Positions 9,494 through 17,517 of a DNA stretch of 42,786 bases are shown piece by piece (within the stretch, counting starts at the first letter, position 1; each line of letters starts with the position of its first letter). The stretch is from NCBI GenBank assembly GCA_021777355.1, contig JAJYDO010000014.1, positions 1 through 42,786 on the forward strand, read 5' to 3'. A program made the translations under genes and the position numbers. The DNA is from Actinomycetes bacterium. GTDB lineage: Bacteria > Actinomycetota > Acidimicrobiia > Acidimicrobiales > JABEUL01. The notes beneath the pieces are model-generated. The model worked only from the letters and a program-made list of their open reading frames with translations, did not search any database and was not told the origin of the DNA.

Positions 9494-10151
9494 CAAAAAA
9501 CCGACATTTACAACCATGTATTTCATCCGGCACGGTCAAACTCCCACCACCGGCATTGAACTTCCCGGAAGAAAGCCGGGATTGCATCTAAGCGAACTAG
9601 GAATAAAGCAAGCAGCACTTCTCGGTGAAGCACTGGCGAAGAACAAGTCTTTGAAATCAGCACCAGTATTTGTCTCGCCTCTGGAGAGGACCAGGGAGAC
9701 TGCAGCTCCTATTGCCAAGGCTCTTCGAACTCGGGTAAAGGTAGAGAAAGGTCTCATAGAGTGTGACTTCGGAGACTACACGGGCAGGAAACTTGCAGAT
9801 CTAGCGAAACTTGATGGGTGGAGGGCAATGCATCTGTCAGCTTCCACCTGGAGATTCCCAAATGGTGAGTCTTTTCTGGAGATGCAACTACGCGTAAGCC
9901 AAACTATATGGAAGTTATCTGAAAGCCATTTGGGCAAAAGCGTGATTGTTGTAAGCCACGCCGATCCAATCAAGATGGCTCTGAATTCGGCTCTGGGATC
10001 ATCGATTGATTTTTTCCATCGAATTGAAGTCGGGCCGGCATCTGTGAGTATTGTGCGCTATATGCAATTAGGGCCATCCGCAGTGCCGCAAGTAATCGGA
10101 GTCAACTTAGACAGCGGTTCGAGCTTTGTGCGAGGCAGTTCTCATGGGTGA
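9486..10151 (+). CDS. histidine phosphatase family protein (Rv2135c-like)
   Basis: A 221-residue phosphoglycerate-mutase-like phosphatase. The catalytic motif FIRHGQT is near residue 14, SPLERTRETA follows, ECDFGDYTG carries the acid residue and VVSHADPIK holds the second histidine. The TTG at 9486 overlaps the stop of the FrhB-like gene and has GGAG 8 nt upstream; an in-frame ATG at 9516 would start just before the RHG motif. In mycobacteria the same gene precedes DUF3090 and SCO1664-family genes, so the order here is a conserved actinobacterial cluster. Substrate unknown. Confidence 0.85.
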   Translation: MPSKKPTFTTMYFIRHGQTPTTGIELPGRKPGLHLSELGIKQAALLGEALAKNKSLKSAPVFVSPLERTRETAAPIAKALRTRVKVEKGLIECDFGDYTGRKLADLAKLDGWRAMHLSASTWRFPNGESFLEMQLRVSQTIWKLSESHLGKSVIVVSHADPIKMALNSALGSSIDFFHRIEVGPASVSIVRYMQLGPSAVPQVIGVNLDSGSSFVRGSSHG

Positions 10152-10692
10152 CACATATGTTTTTGAAAATCCCGACAAAGTTACTTTCGGGACAATTGGG
10201 AGGCCTGCCAGAAGAGTTTTTTTGATGCAGGTCAAAGAAGACGACCAAATGCTTACTGTCAAATTAGAGAAGATGCAAGTTGCAGCTTTGTCTTCTTTTC
10301 TCGGAGGAATTATCGCACAAGCCCCAAGGCCGGCCCATCTGCCAGATGACTTAGAACTCGAAGAGCCGATGATTGCATTATTCACCGTAGGGGCATTAGG
10401 TGCCGCCTACGACGAAGAGCTGGATCGAGTTATTTTAGTAGCCGAAGAAAGCGAAGACTACGAGAGTTTTCAAATGACTTTATTTGATCCCACCGAGCTT
10501 CGAATCGCAGATGACAACATTGGTTCGACACTAAGGGTCATGGCTACTCGCGAGCAGGCATCGGCTCTAGCCATACGGGGTCGAGCATTAGTTGAAGCCG
10601 GACGTCCTCCATGTCCGCTATGTGGATATCCTATAAACCCTGACGGTCACGATTGCCCTAGAACCAACGGACACCGTCCACCTGCGATCTAG
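10144..10692 (+). CDS. DUF3090 family protein
   Basis: A 182-residue protein of the actinobacterial DUF3090 family (Rv2134c-like), of unknown biochemical function. The N-terminus DTYVFENPDKVTFGTIG and the following RRVFLMQVK match the family. The C-terminus CPLCGYPINPDGHDCPR has three cysteines and a His that look like a zinc knuckle. The ATG at 10144 overlaps the phosphatase stop by 8 nt and has GAGG upstream. It lies between the phosphatase and the SCO1664-family gene and is likely translated with them. Confidence 0.9.
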   Translation: MGDTYVFENPDKVTFGTIGRPARRVFLMQVKEDDQMLTVKLEKMQVAALSSFLGGIIAQAPRPAHLPDDLELEEPMIALFTVGALGAAYDEELDRVILVAEESEDYESFQMTLFDPTELRIADDNIGSTLRVMATREQASALAIRGRALVEAGRPPCPLCGYPINPDGHDCPRTNGHRPPAI

Positions 10693-11409
10693 TTGACCTT
10701 GAGCAATTTACGACCTCAAACAAGTGAAATCTTGTTGCTTGGAGATATAGAGATACAAGAAAGACTTGCTTACAGCTCAAACAACGCTTTTATAGTAAGT
10801 GTCAACTATCACGATAAAAGTGAACTGTGCGTTTATAAACCTGAAGCCGGCGAGCGTCCGCTTTGGGATTTTGAACCGGGACTTTGGAAAAGAGAAGTTG
10901 GGGCATATGAACTGAGCGCCTTGTTTGGTTGGGATATCATCCCTGAAACCGTTGAGCGTTTCGATGCGCCTCTTGGTGTCGGATCGATTCAAAAATACAT
11001 TGACTTTGATCCTAAGGAGCACTACTTCACCTTGATTGATCAAGAAAAATACTTGTGCGAAATTGAAAAGGTAGCGTTATTTGACTTTGTCGCAAACAAT
11101 GCAGATCGAAAAGGCGGTCATTTTTTAATTGATGGAAATGGCCACCTCTGGGCAATCGACCATGGCTTGTGTTTTAATGAGGAGCCCAAGCTCAGGACTG
11201 TTGTCTGGGACTTGGGAGAAAGAAGGGTTCCAAATAATCTCAAAGAAGACTTAATAATGGCTAAGCCAAATGTCGAACAAACTCTTGAACCCTATCTAAA
11301 TGAAAGAGAAATTCAACTTACAATGTTAAGGCTGGACGCTGTTTTAAAGTTAGAGGTGTTCCCTGATCCCGGGGATGGACGGCGGCCCTATCCCTGGCCT
11401 TTGCTGTAG
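10693..11409 (+). CDS. SCO1664 family protein (PI3/4-kinase-like fold)
   Basis: A 238-residue member of the SCO1664 (Rv2133c-like) family, related to the PI3/4-kinase fold. Recognisable motifs are VALFDFVANNADRKGGHFL, with the catalytic-type Asn-Asp region, and LWAIDHGLCFNEEPK, a DxG-like metal site. An N-terminal Lys in LCVYKPEAGERPLWDF would contact ATP. The gene starts with TTG directly after the DUF3090 stop, and no ribosome-binding site is visible, so translation is probably coupled. Substrate unknown. It converges on the phospholipase gene with no spacer. Confidence 0.88.
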   Translation: MTLSNLRPQTSEILLLGDIEIQERLAYSSNNAFIVSVNYHDKSELCVYKPEAGERPLWDFEPGLWKREVGAYELSALFGWDIIPETVERFDAPLGVGSIQKYIDFDPKEHYFTLIDQEKYLCEIEKVALFDFVANNADRKGGHFLIDGNGHLWAIDHGLCFNEEPKLRTVVWDLGERRVPNNLKEDLIMAKPNVEQTLEPYLNEREIQLTMLRLDAVLKLEVFPDPGDGRRPYPWPLL

Positions 11410-13011
11410 CTAGCAGGATTTTGCCGGAGGTCTTTTCTTTCTCATCCCTGTTTCTTGATCCGGCACCGATTGCACCGAAGGCATTGCCAGAGGCTCTACT
11501 GCTCCAATAACTGTACCAATGGAACAGTCAGTAGTGCCGGCCATTGATTTAACCGATGTCGAAATGGGTGGAAGTGAAGGAGCAGAAGTATTGGAATTTC
11601 CAAAATCAAATGCCGAGGTCAAGTCTCCGGTGTTATCTCGTCTCCACTGACTCAAATTAGGGACTTCGACGCCAAATCTTGACTCAATAAAACGGAGTGT
11701 AGAAGTATGGTCAAAAATTTCCGAACATACATAACCGCCAGCGCTAAATGGAGAAACCACAAGCATGGGAACTCTGAACCCAAGACCAATTGGCCCGCTG
11801 GTTCCACTTGCGTCACTTGGAATTGGAGATACTGTCAAGTACTCGTCTTTTGTTCCCGGCGGGGGAGTCGGGGGTGTGACATGGTCGAAAAAACCACCGT
11901 TTTCGTCATAAGTAATAAATAGTGCGGTCTTAGCCCAAACCGAAGGGTTAGACATGAGGGTAGTAATTACTTGGTTCACAACCTGCTCGCCGCCGACTGG
12001 CGGCGCGGGTGGATGTTCGGAAGCCGGATCCGATGCGACTATCCATGAGACTTGGGGGAGATTGCCGGTTTGGACGTCGGTTTGAAAATCATCTGGAAAA
12101 ACTTCTTCAAAGGCAAGCTTGTACTTCTCTGAACCCGAGTCTAAGAACTGTGGGAAGTAAAGCAAGATATTGTCTGAAGCAAGAGCGCCAAGTGAAGTTC
12201 CCGGCGCATAAAGGGAACCCGAGGGCTGATAGGTTTTCCATGTAATGCCTTTTGCGCTTAGTTGGTCTGGCATAGTGGTCCATTTTGCACTGCCCTCGTA
12301 AGAAAGAGAACCTTGAGTAGTTACAACAGGTCCGCCATTTTTGCCGCTTGGGTCGATGGTTCCAGAAAGTGCCATAAGTCGATTTGGATGTGTGGGGCCT
12401 AATACCGAGCAGTGGTAAGCATCGCAGATTGTATAGCTGTCAGCGAGTGCATAGTAATAAGGAAGGTCGGCCCTTTCGTAGTAGCCCATGGTGCCAAGCG
12501 CATTTGCCGGTCCATCGGCACTCAGGTGGGCACTCCCAAAACCATCCATTTTCCCATTGTCCCAAGACTGGTGCTGAGGGCCCCATGCGTGGGTAATGTC
12601 ATTGACGCACATGGAATTAGTCGCATTTATTGTGTCCAAGTGGAACGGTAATAACTTTCCAATTGGTGCCACGGAGCTATTTGCCGAAAAATTCTGCTCA
12701 AAAATGCCGGCAGTTCTGGCTGCTTGGTTGCTAAAGCCATTTACTCCGGGGTAGGTGCCAAAGTAGTGGTCAAAAGATCTATTTTCCTGAATAAGGATTA
12801 CAATGTGATCAATTTGACTAAGTCCGTTAGGCGGTGCGCAGATTTTGCCAGTCGTTGTCGTGGCTGCACTTGGAGTGGATGAAGAACAGGAGGATAAAAG
12901 TGCCGCCCCTGCTCCTGCTCCAAGGCTCGCCAAAAGGAAGTCTCGTCTTGAAAAAGGACTTTTTGAACCGAGTTTTCTTATTTTGCCTGGAAAGTCATCA
13001 AATTGTGCCAT
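11410..13011 (-). CDS. Tat-exported phospholipase C-like lipoprotein (phosphoesterase family)
   Basis: A 533-residue member of the bacterial phospholipase C/AcpA phosphoesterase family. It has a Tat signal SRRDFLLASLGAG (residues 21-33) followed by a lipobox ending at Cys42 (LLSSC), so it should be folded in the cytoplasm, exported and lipid-anchored. Catalytic-region motifs are IVILIQENRSFDHYFGTYPG near residue 70, SVLGPTHPNRL, and the ITYDENGGFFDHVTPP block. Members cleave phosphatidylcholine, sphingomyelin or other phosphoesters. Located between convergent SCO1664 and the etf terminator, it seems monocistronic. Confidence 0.9.
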   Translation of the reverse strand: MAQFDDFPGKIRKLGSKSPFSRRDFLLASLGAGAGAALLSSCSSSTPSAATTTTGKICAPPNGLSQIDHIVILIQENRSFDHYFGTYPGVNGFSNQAARTAGIFEQNFSANSSVAPIGKLLPFHLDTINATNSMCVNDITHAWGPQHQSWDNGKMDGFGSAHLSADGPANALGTMGYYERADLPYYYALADSYTICDAYHCSVLGPTHPNRLMALSGTIDPSGKNGGPVVTTQGSLSYEGSAKWTTMPDQLSAKGITWKTYQPSGSLYAPGTSLGALASDNILLYFPQFLDSGSEKYKLAFEEVFPDDFQTDVQTGNLPQVSWIVASDPASEHPPAPPVGGEQVVNQVITTLMSNPSVWAKTALFITYDENGGFFDHVTPPTPPPGTKDEYLTVSPIPSDASGTSGPIGLGFRVPMLVVSPFSAGGYVCSEIFDHTSTLRFIESRFGVEVPNLSQWRRDNTGDLTSAFDFGNSNTSAPSLPPISTSVKSMAGTTDCSIGTVIGAVEPLAMPSVQSVPDQETGMRKKRPPAKSC

Positions 13012-13069
13012 GTAGTGATGCTATCGCTACCAAGACACGAGCACAAAGTCATTGGATAAATAAACCAAG

Positions 13070-13102
13070 CCACCCAGCATAAGTTGAACTTATGCTGGGT
13101 GG
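13070..13102 (-). terminator. strong hairpin terminator of the etfBA transcript
   Basis: CCACCCAGCATAAGT (13070-13084) and its perfect complement ACTTATGCTGGGTGG (13088-13102) form a 15-bp stem with a 3-nt loop, just after the etfA stop. On the minus strand the stem is followed by CTTGGTTTATTT, a loose T-rich tail. Confidence 0.8.
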
Positions 13103-13108
13103 GATTAA

Positions 13109-14083
13109 TTAACTTCGTGCTTTAAGCGCCTCAATTAGTTTCGGCAGTACTTTGTGAACGTCGCCAACTATTCCTAGGTCAGCAACAGAAAATATTGGAG
13201 CCTCGGCGTCTTTATTGATCGCAATAATGTTCTTAGCATTTTTCATTCCGACTAAATGCTGGGTGGCACCTGAAATACCACAGGCCAGATAGACAGTTGG
13301 CTTAACCGTTTTTCCCGTTTGGCCGACTTGGTAGGAATAGGGAACCCAACCGGCATCCACGATTGCTCTCGATGCTCCGGGAGCTCCGTGAAGGAGCTTG
13401 GCGAGCTCTTCAACCAATGAGTAGTTGTCTTTCTCTCCAAGTCCTCGGCCACCGGAAACCACAATGTCAGCTTCATCGAGCTTTGGCCCGGTTAGCTCCT
13501 CAACGTGTTTTGCCACGACCTTGGCAGCTCCCGTTGCGCCAATGTCTCCAAGAGGCAAAGAAGCAACGTTAGCCGGTGATCCACCCGATGCCTCAGGTGC
13601 AAATGTTTTGGATCTCACTACAAAAATTGCAGGTGATTTGTCTGATGTAAAGCGTGACTTAGCTATCTGAGTGCCGCCAAAAATTGAGTGGCTAGCAACT
13701 AATGAGTCACCTGAAACTTCGAGTCCAGTCACGTTTGTAATAATAGGCGCATCAATCTTCACTGAAAGCCTCCCTGCTACGTCACGACCCTCATAAGTAG
13801 TCCCAATTAACAACACGTCGGGCCCGGAACCTTCACTGACTGCTTTTGCAATTGCGCTTGCAACAGGTGCTCCCGGCAACGAGTCGCCTAAATCTCCAAC
13901 ATTGTAGAGCGTGGTTGCTCCGTAGTTCCCTATTTCACCGGCAATCGAAGCAACATCTTCTCCCCAAGCAACAGCTTCGAGAGTGCCACCCAGTGACTTG
14001 GCGAAAGTAAGCAACTCAAGTGTTGTAGAAGTCGGTTTGCCATCTTGCGATTCGGCTAATACCCATATTTTTGATAATGACAT
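13109..14083 (-). CDS. etfA: electron transfer flavoprotein alpha subunit
   Basis: A 324-residue EtfA, which with EtfB carries electrons from acyl-CoA and other dehydrogenases to the quinone pool. The C-terminal FAD-binding domain is intact: VSGGRGLGEKDNY, GASRAIVDAGWVPYSYQVGQTGKTV, YLACGISGATQHLVGM and IIAINKD. The N-terminal half is the typical variable domain. It starts 19 bp after etfB, and both are read from the same strand. The strong hairpin just downstream ends the operon. Confidence 0.97.
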   Translation of the reverse strand: MSLSKIWVLAESQDGKPTSTTLELLTFAKSLGGTLEAVAWGEDVASIAGEIGNYGATTLYNVGDLGDSLPGAPVASAIAKAVSEGSGPDVLLIGTTYEGRDVAGRLSVKIDAPIITNVTGLEVSGDSLVASHSIFGGTQIAKSRFTSDKSPAIFVVRSKTFAPEASGGSPANVASLPLGDIGATGAAKVVAKHVEELTGPKLDEADIVVSGGRGLGEKDNYSLVEELAKLLHGAPGASRAIVDAGWVPYSYQVGQTGKTVKPTVYLACGISGATQHLVGMKNAKNIIAINKDAEAPIFSVADLGIVGDVHKVLPKLIEALKARS

Positions 14084-14102
14084 CTGTAAAATCTCTTTCT
14101 TC

Positions 14103-14882
14103 TTATATCAATTTAAGTTGCTCTAGAAATCCGATTACTTTTTCATAAGCATCGCCTTCGTCAACTACTTTTTCTCCAGCTGCACGGGCTTCAGCTGCAA
14201 CAATTTCAAATACTTCTTGCCTGGCTCCTGCAACTCCAACTTCACTTGAACTAAGTCCTAGGTCAGATACGGAAACTTCTTCCACTGGCTTGCTTTTTGC
14301 GGCCATGATTCCTTTGAAGTTTGGATACCTAGGCTCAACTACTCCTGCAGTCACTGTCACCAAAGCAGGAAGGGGGCAGGTAACTTCGTCATACCCGGCT
14401 TCAGTTTGCCTTTCAACTTTTATTGAAGAGCCATCGATAGTAATCTTTTTGGCAAAGGTAACTGAGGGAAGACCAAGTATCTCTGCTATTTGAACCGGTG
14501 TTGTTCCCGTGTATCCATCGGATGACTCGGTTGCAGCCAGTATTAAATCGGGCTGAGCTTTTTTAATTGCAGCGGCCAATGCCTTTGCAGTTCCAAGTGC
14601 ATCTGACCCGCTTAACTGAGGATCGGAAACCAATATGGCTTTTGCCGCACCCATCGCGAGTGCCGTTCTCAATCCGCCGGTCTCTCCGTTGGCAGCCATA
14701 GAAACCAATGTGACTTCACCGCCGCCTCCGGCTTCAGCTAACTGCAAGCCAAGTTCCACTCCATAGCTATCTGAGTCGTCCATGATTAGCTTGCCATCTC
14801 TTTTTAACGTATTCGTGGACGAATTCATCTCTCCCGGTGCTGCCGGGTCAGGTATTTGCTTTACGCATACGACAACGTTCAT
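14103..14882 (-). CDS. etfB: electron transfer flavoprotein beta subunit
   Basis: A 259-residue EtfB with the AMP-binding fold. Family features are the start NVVVCVKQIPDP, LGLQLAEAGGGGEVTLVSM, LRTALAMGAAKAILVSDP and DLILAATESSDGYTGTTP. It pairs with EtfA encoded directly downstream. AGAAGGA lies about 12 nt before the ATG. Only 50 bp separate it from the upstream glycerophosphodiesterase gene, so all three may share a transcript. Confidence 0.97.
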   Translation of the reverse strand: MNVVVCVKQIPDPAAPGEMNSSTNTLKRDGKLIMDDSDSYGVELGLQLAEAGGGGEVTLVSMAANGETGGLRTALAMGAAKAILVSDPQLSGSDALGTAKALAAAIKKAQPDLILAATESSDGYTGTTPVQIAEILGLPSVTFAKKITIDGSSIKVERQTEAGYDEVTCPLPALVTVTAGVVEPRYPNFKGIMAAKSKPVEEVSVSDLGLSSSEVGVAGARQEVFEIVAAEARAAGEKVVDEGDAYEKVIGFLEQLKLI

Positions 14883-14932
14883 TTACAGTAAATCCTTCTG
14901 ATCCATGTGGCAAAAATGCCTTCTACTCCAAC

Positions 14933-15664
14933 TTAGAGTAGCCCAACCACAAATTTAGGTACGTCCGTGATGATAGCAGCGACGTTTAGGCCAATGAAAA
15001 TTCTAGCCTCGTCCAAATCATTGACTGTCCAAACACCAAGATCTAGACCAAGATCGCTCGACCTCTCTACCAGGTCTTTTGTCAATAGCGCCCGATGAGG
15101 GAGGATCCAGGAATGGTCGTTTCCAGTTATCTTTTCCAAAAGCTCAGTTCCAATTACTGAGCCCTTTACTGCCAGTTGATCAATCGGGGTGATCAAAACC
15201 CCAGTACTTATCGCTTTTTTGTCTAGTTGGGCGCGAAAAATATCGATTGTTCTTATAGAAAATGAAGTAACTATGGCTCTGCAATTAAAAGGTTTTTCTA
15301 AAATATCAGCAACCTTTTGACAGAGGTTGTGGGCGTAAATTTCATCGAAATCGCCAAAGCTATCAGGGTTTGCTTTTAGTTCAATATCAACGGTTTTATC
15401 TCCTAGGAGGTCGAGGACTTCCTCAAGATGGGGAATGAAACCAGGCAATTTGCTGGCTTCCATATTTTTAATAAATCCCTGGTCAAGATAGGTGTCATCG
15501 TGAAAAACTACCAACTTGCCGTCTTTTGTGAGATGGACATCCAATTCCACCCCGTCTGCTCCTTCCTCAATTGCCACATGAAAACTTTCCAAGGTGTTTT
15601 CGCTGCTGCTCTTTGGCGATCCTCGGTGTCCAAGTATGAGTGGAGCTCGGGTTGCATTTTCCAT
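14933..15664 (-). CDS. glycerophosphodiester phosphodiesterase
   Basis: A 243-residue cytosolic GDPD-family enzyme that hydrolyses glycerophosphodiesters to glycerol 3-phosphate and an alcohol. The catalytic set is present: LGHRGSPKSSSENTLESF (His and Glu), GVELDVHLTKDGKLVVFHDD (metal-binding Glu and Asp, catalytic His) and VDIELKAN. No signal peptide is seen. The ATG lies a few bases after ATTTATAAAAAT, which suggests a leaderless transcript with a -10 beside the palindrome at 15676. It diverges from the whiB leader. Confidence 0.92.
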   Translation of the reverse strand: MENATRAPLILGHRGSPKSSSENTLESFHVAIEEGADGVELDVHLTKDGKLVVFHDDTYLDQGFIKNMEASKLPGFIPHLEEVLDLLGDKTVDIELKANPDSFGDFDEIYAHNLCQKVADILEKPFNCRAIVTSFSIRTIDIFRAQLDKKAISTGVLITPIDQLAVKGSVIGTELLEKITGNDHSWILPHRALLTKDLVERSSDLGLDLGVWTVNDLDEARIFIGLNVAAIITDVPKFVVGLL

Positions 15665-15675
15665 ATTTTTATAAA

Positions 15676-15689
15676 TTACCAGTTGGTAA
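15676..15689. promoter_or_regulatory. 14-bp dyad between divergent GDPD and whiB promoters
   Basis: TTACCA-GT-TGGTAA is a perfect dyad with a 2-bp centre. It lies 4 bp upstream of the whiB -35 and right against the probable GDPD -10, so one factor could regulate both directions. The factor is unknown. Confidence 0.45.
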
Positions 15690-15692
15690 CTC

Positions 15693-15721
15693 TTGATTTT
15701 CTGTCTGACTGCAAGTACAAT
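15693..15721 (+). promoter_or_regulatory. whiB promoter
   Basis: TTGATT at 15693-15698, a 17-bp spacer and TACAAT at 15716-15721 form a near-consensus promoter. Initiation is expected near 15728, about 130 nt before the whiB ATG, leaving a long leader. Confidence 0.65.
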
Positions 15722-15724
15722 ACT

Positions 15725-15736
15725 GATTACGTAATC
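15725..15736. promoter_or_regulatory. perfect palindrome at the whiB transcription start
   Basis: GATTACGTAATC is a perfect 12-bp palindrome covering the predicted transcription start of the whiB leader. This is the classic place for a repressor operator. The binding protein is unknown. Confidence 0.5.
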
Positions 15737-15743
15737 GATAAGG

Positions 15744-15769
15744 ATCGCCGGCGGTGAGAAACCGGCGAT
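15744..15769 (+). promoter_or_regulatory. hairpin in the whiB leader
   Basis: ATCGCCGG (15744-15751) pairs with CCGGCGAT (15762-15769) across a 10-nt loop. It lies just downstream of the predicted start and is followed by ACTTTAGCG, which is not a real T-tract. It may act as an mRNA-stabilising or attenuation structure rather than a terminator. Confidence 0.5.
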
Positions 15770-15781
15770 ACTTTAGCGAAA

Positions 15782-15862
15782 ATGACCGTTATGCCGGTTC
15801 GGGAGAATCCGACAAGCGGAGTGTTTGAAGCTATTTTGAGTGCCGTGGAGGAGGCAGCATGA
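15782..15862 (+). CDS. 26-codon upstream ORF overlapping whiB
   Basis: A short frame encoding MTVMPVRENPTSGVFE plus ten more residues ends in TGA inside the whiB start (ATGA overlap at 15859-15862). There is no clear ribosome-binding site before its ATG. The GGAGGAGG just before whiB lies within its last codons. Termination exactly at the whiB ATG suggests translational coupling. It may be a leader peptide or a chance frame. Confidence 0.4.
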   Translation: MTVMPVRENPTSGVFEAILSAVEEAA

Positions 15863-16149
15863 CTCTGACCTGGAATAGAACAACTGACTGGGATCAAGAC
15901 GACTGGCGGGTTCGTGCAGCCTGCAGGGACACTGACCCAGATCTTTTCTTCCCAATCGGATCTACTGGAGCAGCGCTTGACCAGATAAGTGCTGCCAAGA
16001 AAGTATGCAATTTGTGTGACTCAAAGGATCAGTGCCTGGAATTTGCACTTGCCACCAACCAGGAATCAGGTGTTTGGGGCGCAACTTCCGAAGAGGAGAG
16101 GCGTGGTCTGCGCAAAATTTGGTTGATCCGCCAGAGAAGAGCTTCCTAG
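15859..16149 (+). CDS. whiB: WhiB1-like iron-sulfur transcription regulator
   Basis: A 96-residue WhiB-family protein. The four cluster cysteines are Cys22, Cys50, Cys53 and Cys59 (C-x27-C-x2-C-x5-C), followed by the GVWGATSEEERR turn and a basic tail (LRKIWLIRQRR) for DNA. DPDLFFPIG and AKKVCNLC are closest to the WhiB1 group, which is essential and NO-responsive in mycobacteria. The ribosome-binding site GGAGGAGG is excellent. In Mycobacterium whiB1 neighbours pdtaS; here pdtaS is about 3.3 kb away, which supports the assignment. A lipoprotein gene follows after 15 bp. Confidence 0.93.
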   Translation: MTLTWNRTTDWDQDDWRVRAACRDTDPDLFFPIGSTGAALDQISAAKKVCNLCDSKDQCLEFALATNQESGVWGATSEEERRGLRKIWLIRQRRAS

Positions 16150-16164
16150 TCCAAAGGGATAAAT

Positions 16165-17340
16165 TTGTCTGGACGCATTAAGTTAATCGGAATCGTTGCC
16201 CTTGCAGTAGGTTTGGCTCTTTCTTTTTCATCTTGTTCAAGATCGGTTTCAACCTCCACCCAAAAGTTATCAGTTCCATCATCATCTAAAACTACTACGG
16301 CTTCAACCAACATCGTAGGTACTGAGAATGGAATCACAACTTCATGGATCCAAAGCCAGGAGGCCACCTGGACCACAAAATCTAATTACCCGCTCTTGGT
16401 GTATCCATTCTTTGAAACCGCAAGTTATGACAATATTGAAGAGCAAGGCGTAACGGCATCCGTATTAAATGAGAATTTAAATATGTTGGAATCTTTAGGC
16501 GGCACCGGCATCACTATCCACATGGGTTATGACCCGTGGCTTATTAACATCCCAAACGCCAAGAGCCAAGACCAAGAAATTGCAAGTTCACTACAATCAA
16601 ATAATCAAACGCTGATGCTTGCAGATGCCAGCGCCGAATACTACAGACATAACAAATTATCGTGGAGTGATTTTGAAACTGCTTGGATAAACAGAGTCAA
16701 AACCTTGGCGGCGATATTCCATCCGGCATATTACACGGTCATAAAAGAGCCACCTTGGTATATTCCTATGGTTGCAGGCGTAAACCGCGACGGAACCGGA
16801 ACAACTGATGCCCAGCTCGAAGATCCAACTCAGTGGTCATCTCTTTTGCAGTCCTTGATTGCTGCCGTGAAATCAGTATCGCCATCAACAAAGGTAGGGA
16901 TAGCAGTATCCGGAGATCTTTATGATGGAAAACCTTCAGGGGCTCTTGATACAGCTTTGTTGAAGTTAGCGGTCAAGATGAACAATCTTGATTACATTGG
17001 ATTTGACCTTTATACCTCGACTGCATTTTCTAATACCGTCCAGTTCTTGCATTCAAATGGTGCAAACGGAAAAGAAATCTGGATAGCTGAGACCTGGAGT
17101 GCCACAACGCCAAATTATGCATTTTCCCAAACTAGATCCTCGCTCGATGTGGCGTGGGCAAAATTTCTCTTTCAATATGCCCACTACATTGGTGCAACAG
17201 GCATAGTTCCTTTTTACACAGATGCTTTTTCGTCATACTCGGAGCCACCTACTTCGACATCGGGGCTTCTAAGTTATTTCAATTCACGGACTCCCGTATT
17301 CAATGAATTTCAAAGCCTTATTTCGAGTCAAAATAAGTAG
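16165..17340 (+). CDS. lipoprotein with GH-A-like TIM barrel
   Basis: A 391-residue exported lipoprotein: the N-terminus IVALAVGLALSFSSC ends in a lipobox with Cys24. The body looks like a retaining glycoside hydrolase of clan GH-A. Residues YTVIKEPPW would supply the acid/base Glu195 after strand 4, and KEIWIAETW the nucleophile Glu309 after strand 7; DYIGFDLYTS fits a strand-6 region. I cannot assign a family or substrate. The TTG start has AAAGGG 6 nt upstream and lies 15 bp after whiB, so it may share the whiB transcript. Confidence 0.65.
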   Translation: MSGRIKLIGIVALAVGLALSFSSCSRSVSTSTQKLSVPSSSKTTTASTNIVGTENGITTSWIQSQEATWTTKSNYPLLVYPFFETASYDNIEEQGVTASVLNENLNMLESLGGTGITIHMGYDPWLINIPNAKSQDQEIASSLQSNNQTLMLADASAEYYRHNKLSWSDFETAWINRVKTLAAIFHPAYYTVIKEPPWYIPMVAGVNRDGTGTTDAQLEDPTQWSSLLQSLIAAVKSVSPSTKVGIAVSGDLYDGKPSGALDTALLKLAVKMNNLDYIGFDLYTSTAFSNTVQFLHSNGANGKEIWIAETWSATTPNYAFSQTRSSLDVAWAKFLFQYAHYIGATGIVPFYTDAFSSYSEPPTSTSGLLSYFNSRTPVFNEFQSLISSQNK

Positions 17341-17517
17341 CTTATTTTTTGACAGCTACCGAGGTCCACGTAGAGCAAATCGAATCAGTATATTCGGCAA
17401 TTTCCCCAAAGAGCAATAGGTTTTTGATGATCAATAGTTATCTAGGATCGTCGAAACCTAAAATTTATTGAAGTAGTTTTACCTTGGCTTTGCAATAATC
17501 TCCACAGGCAATTAGTA

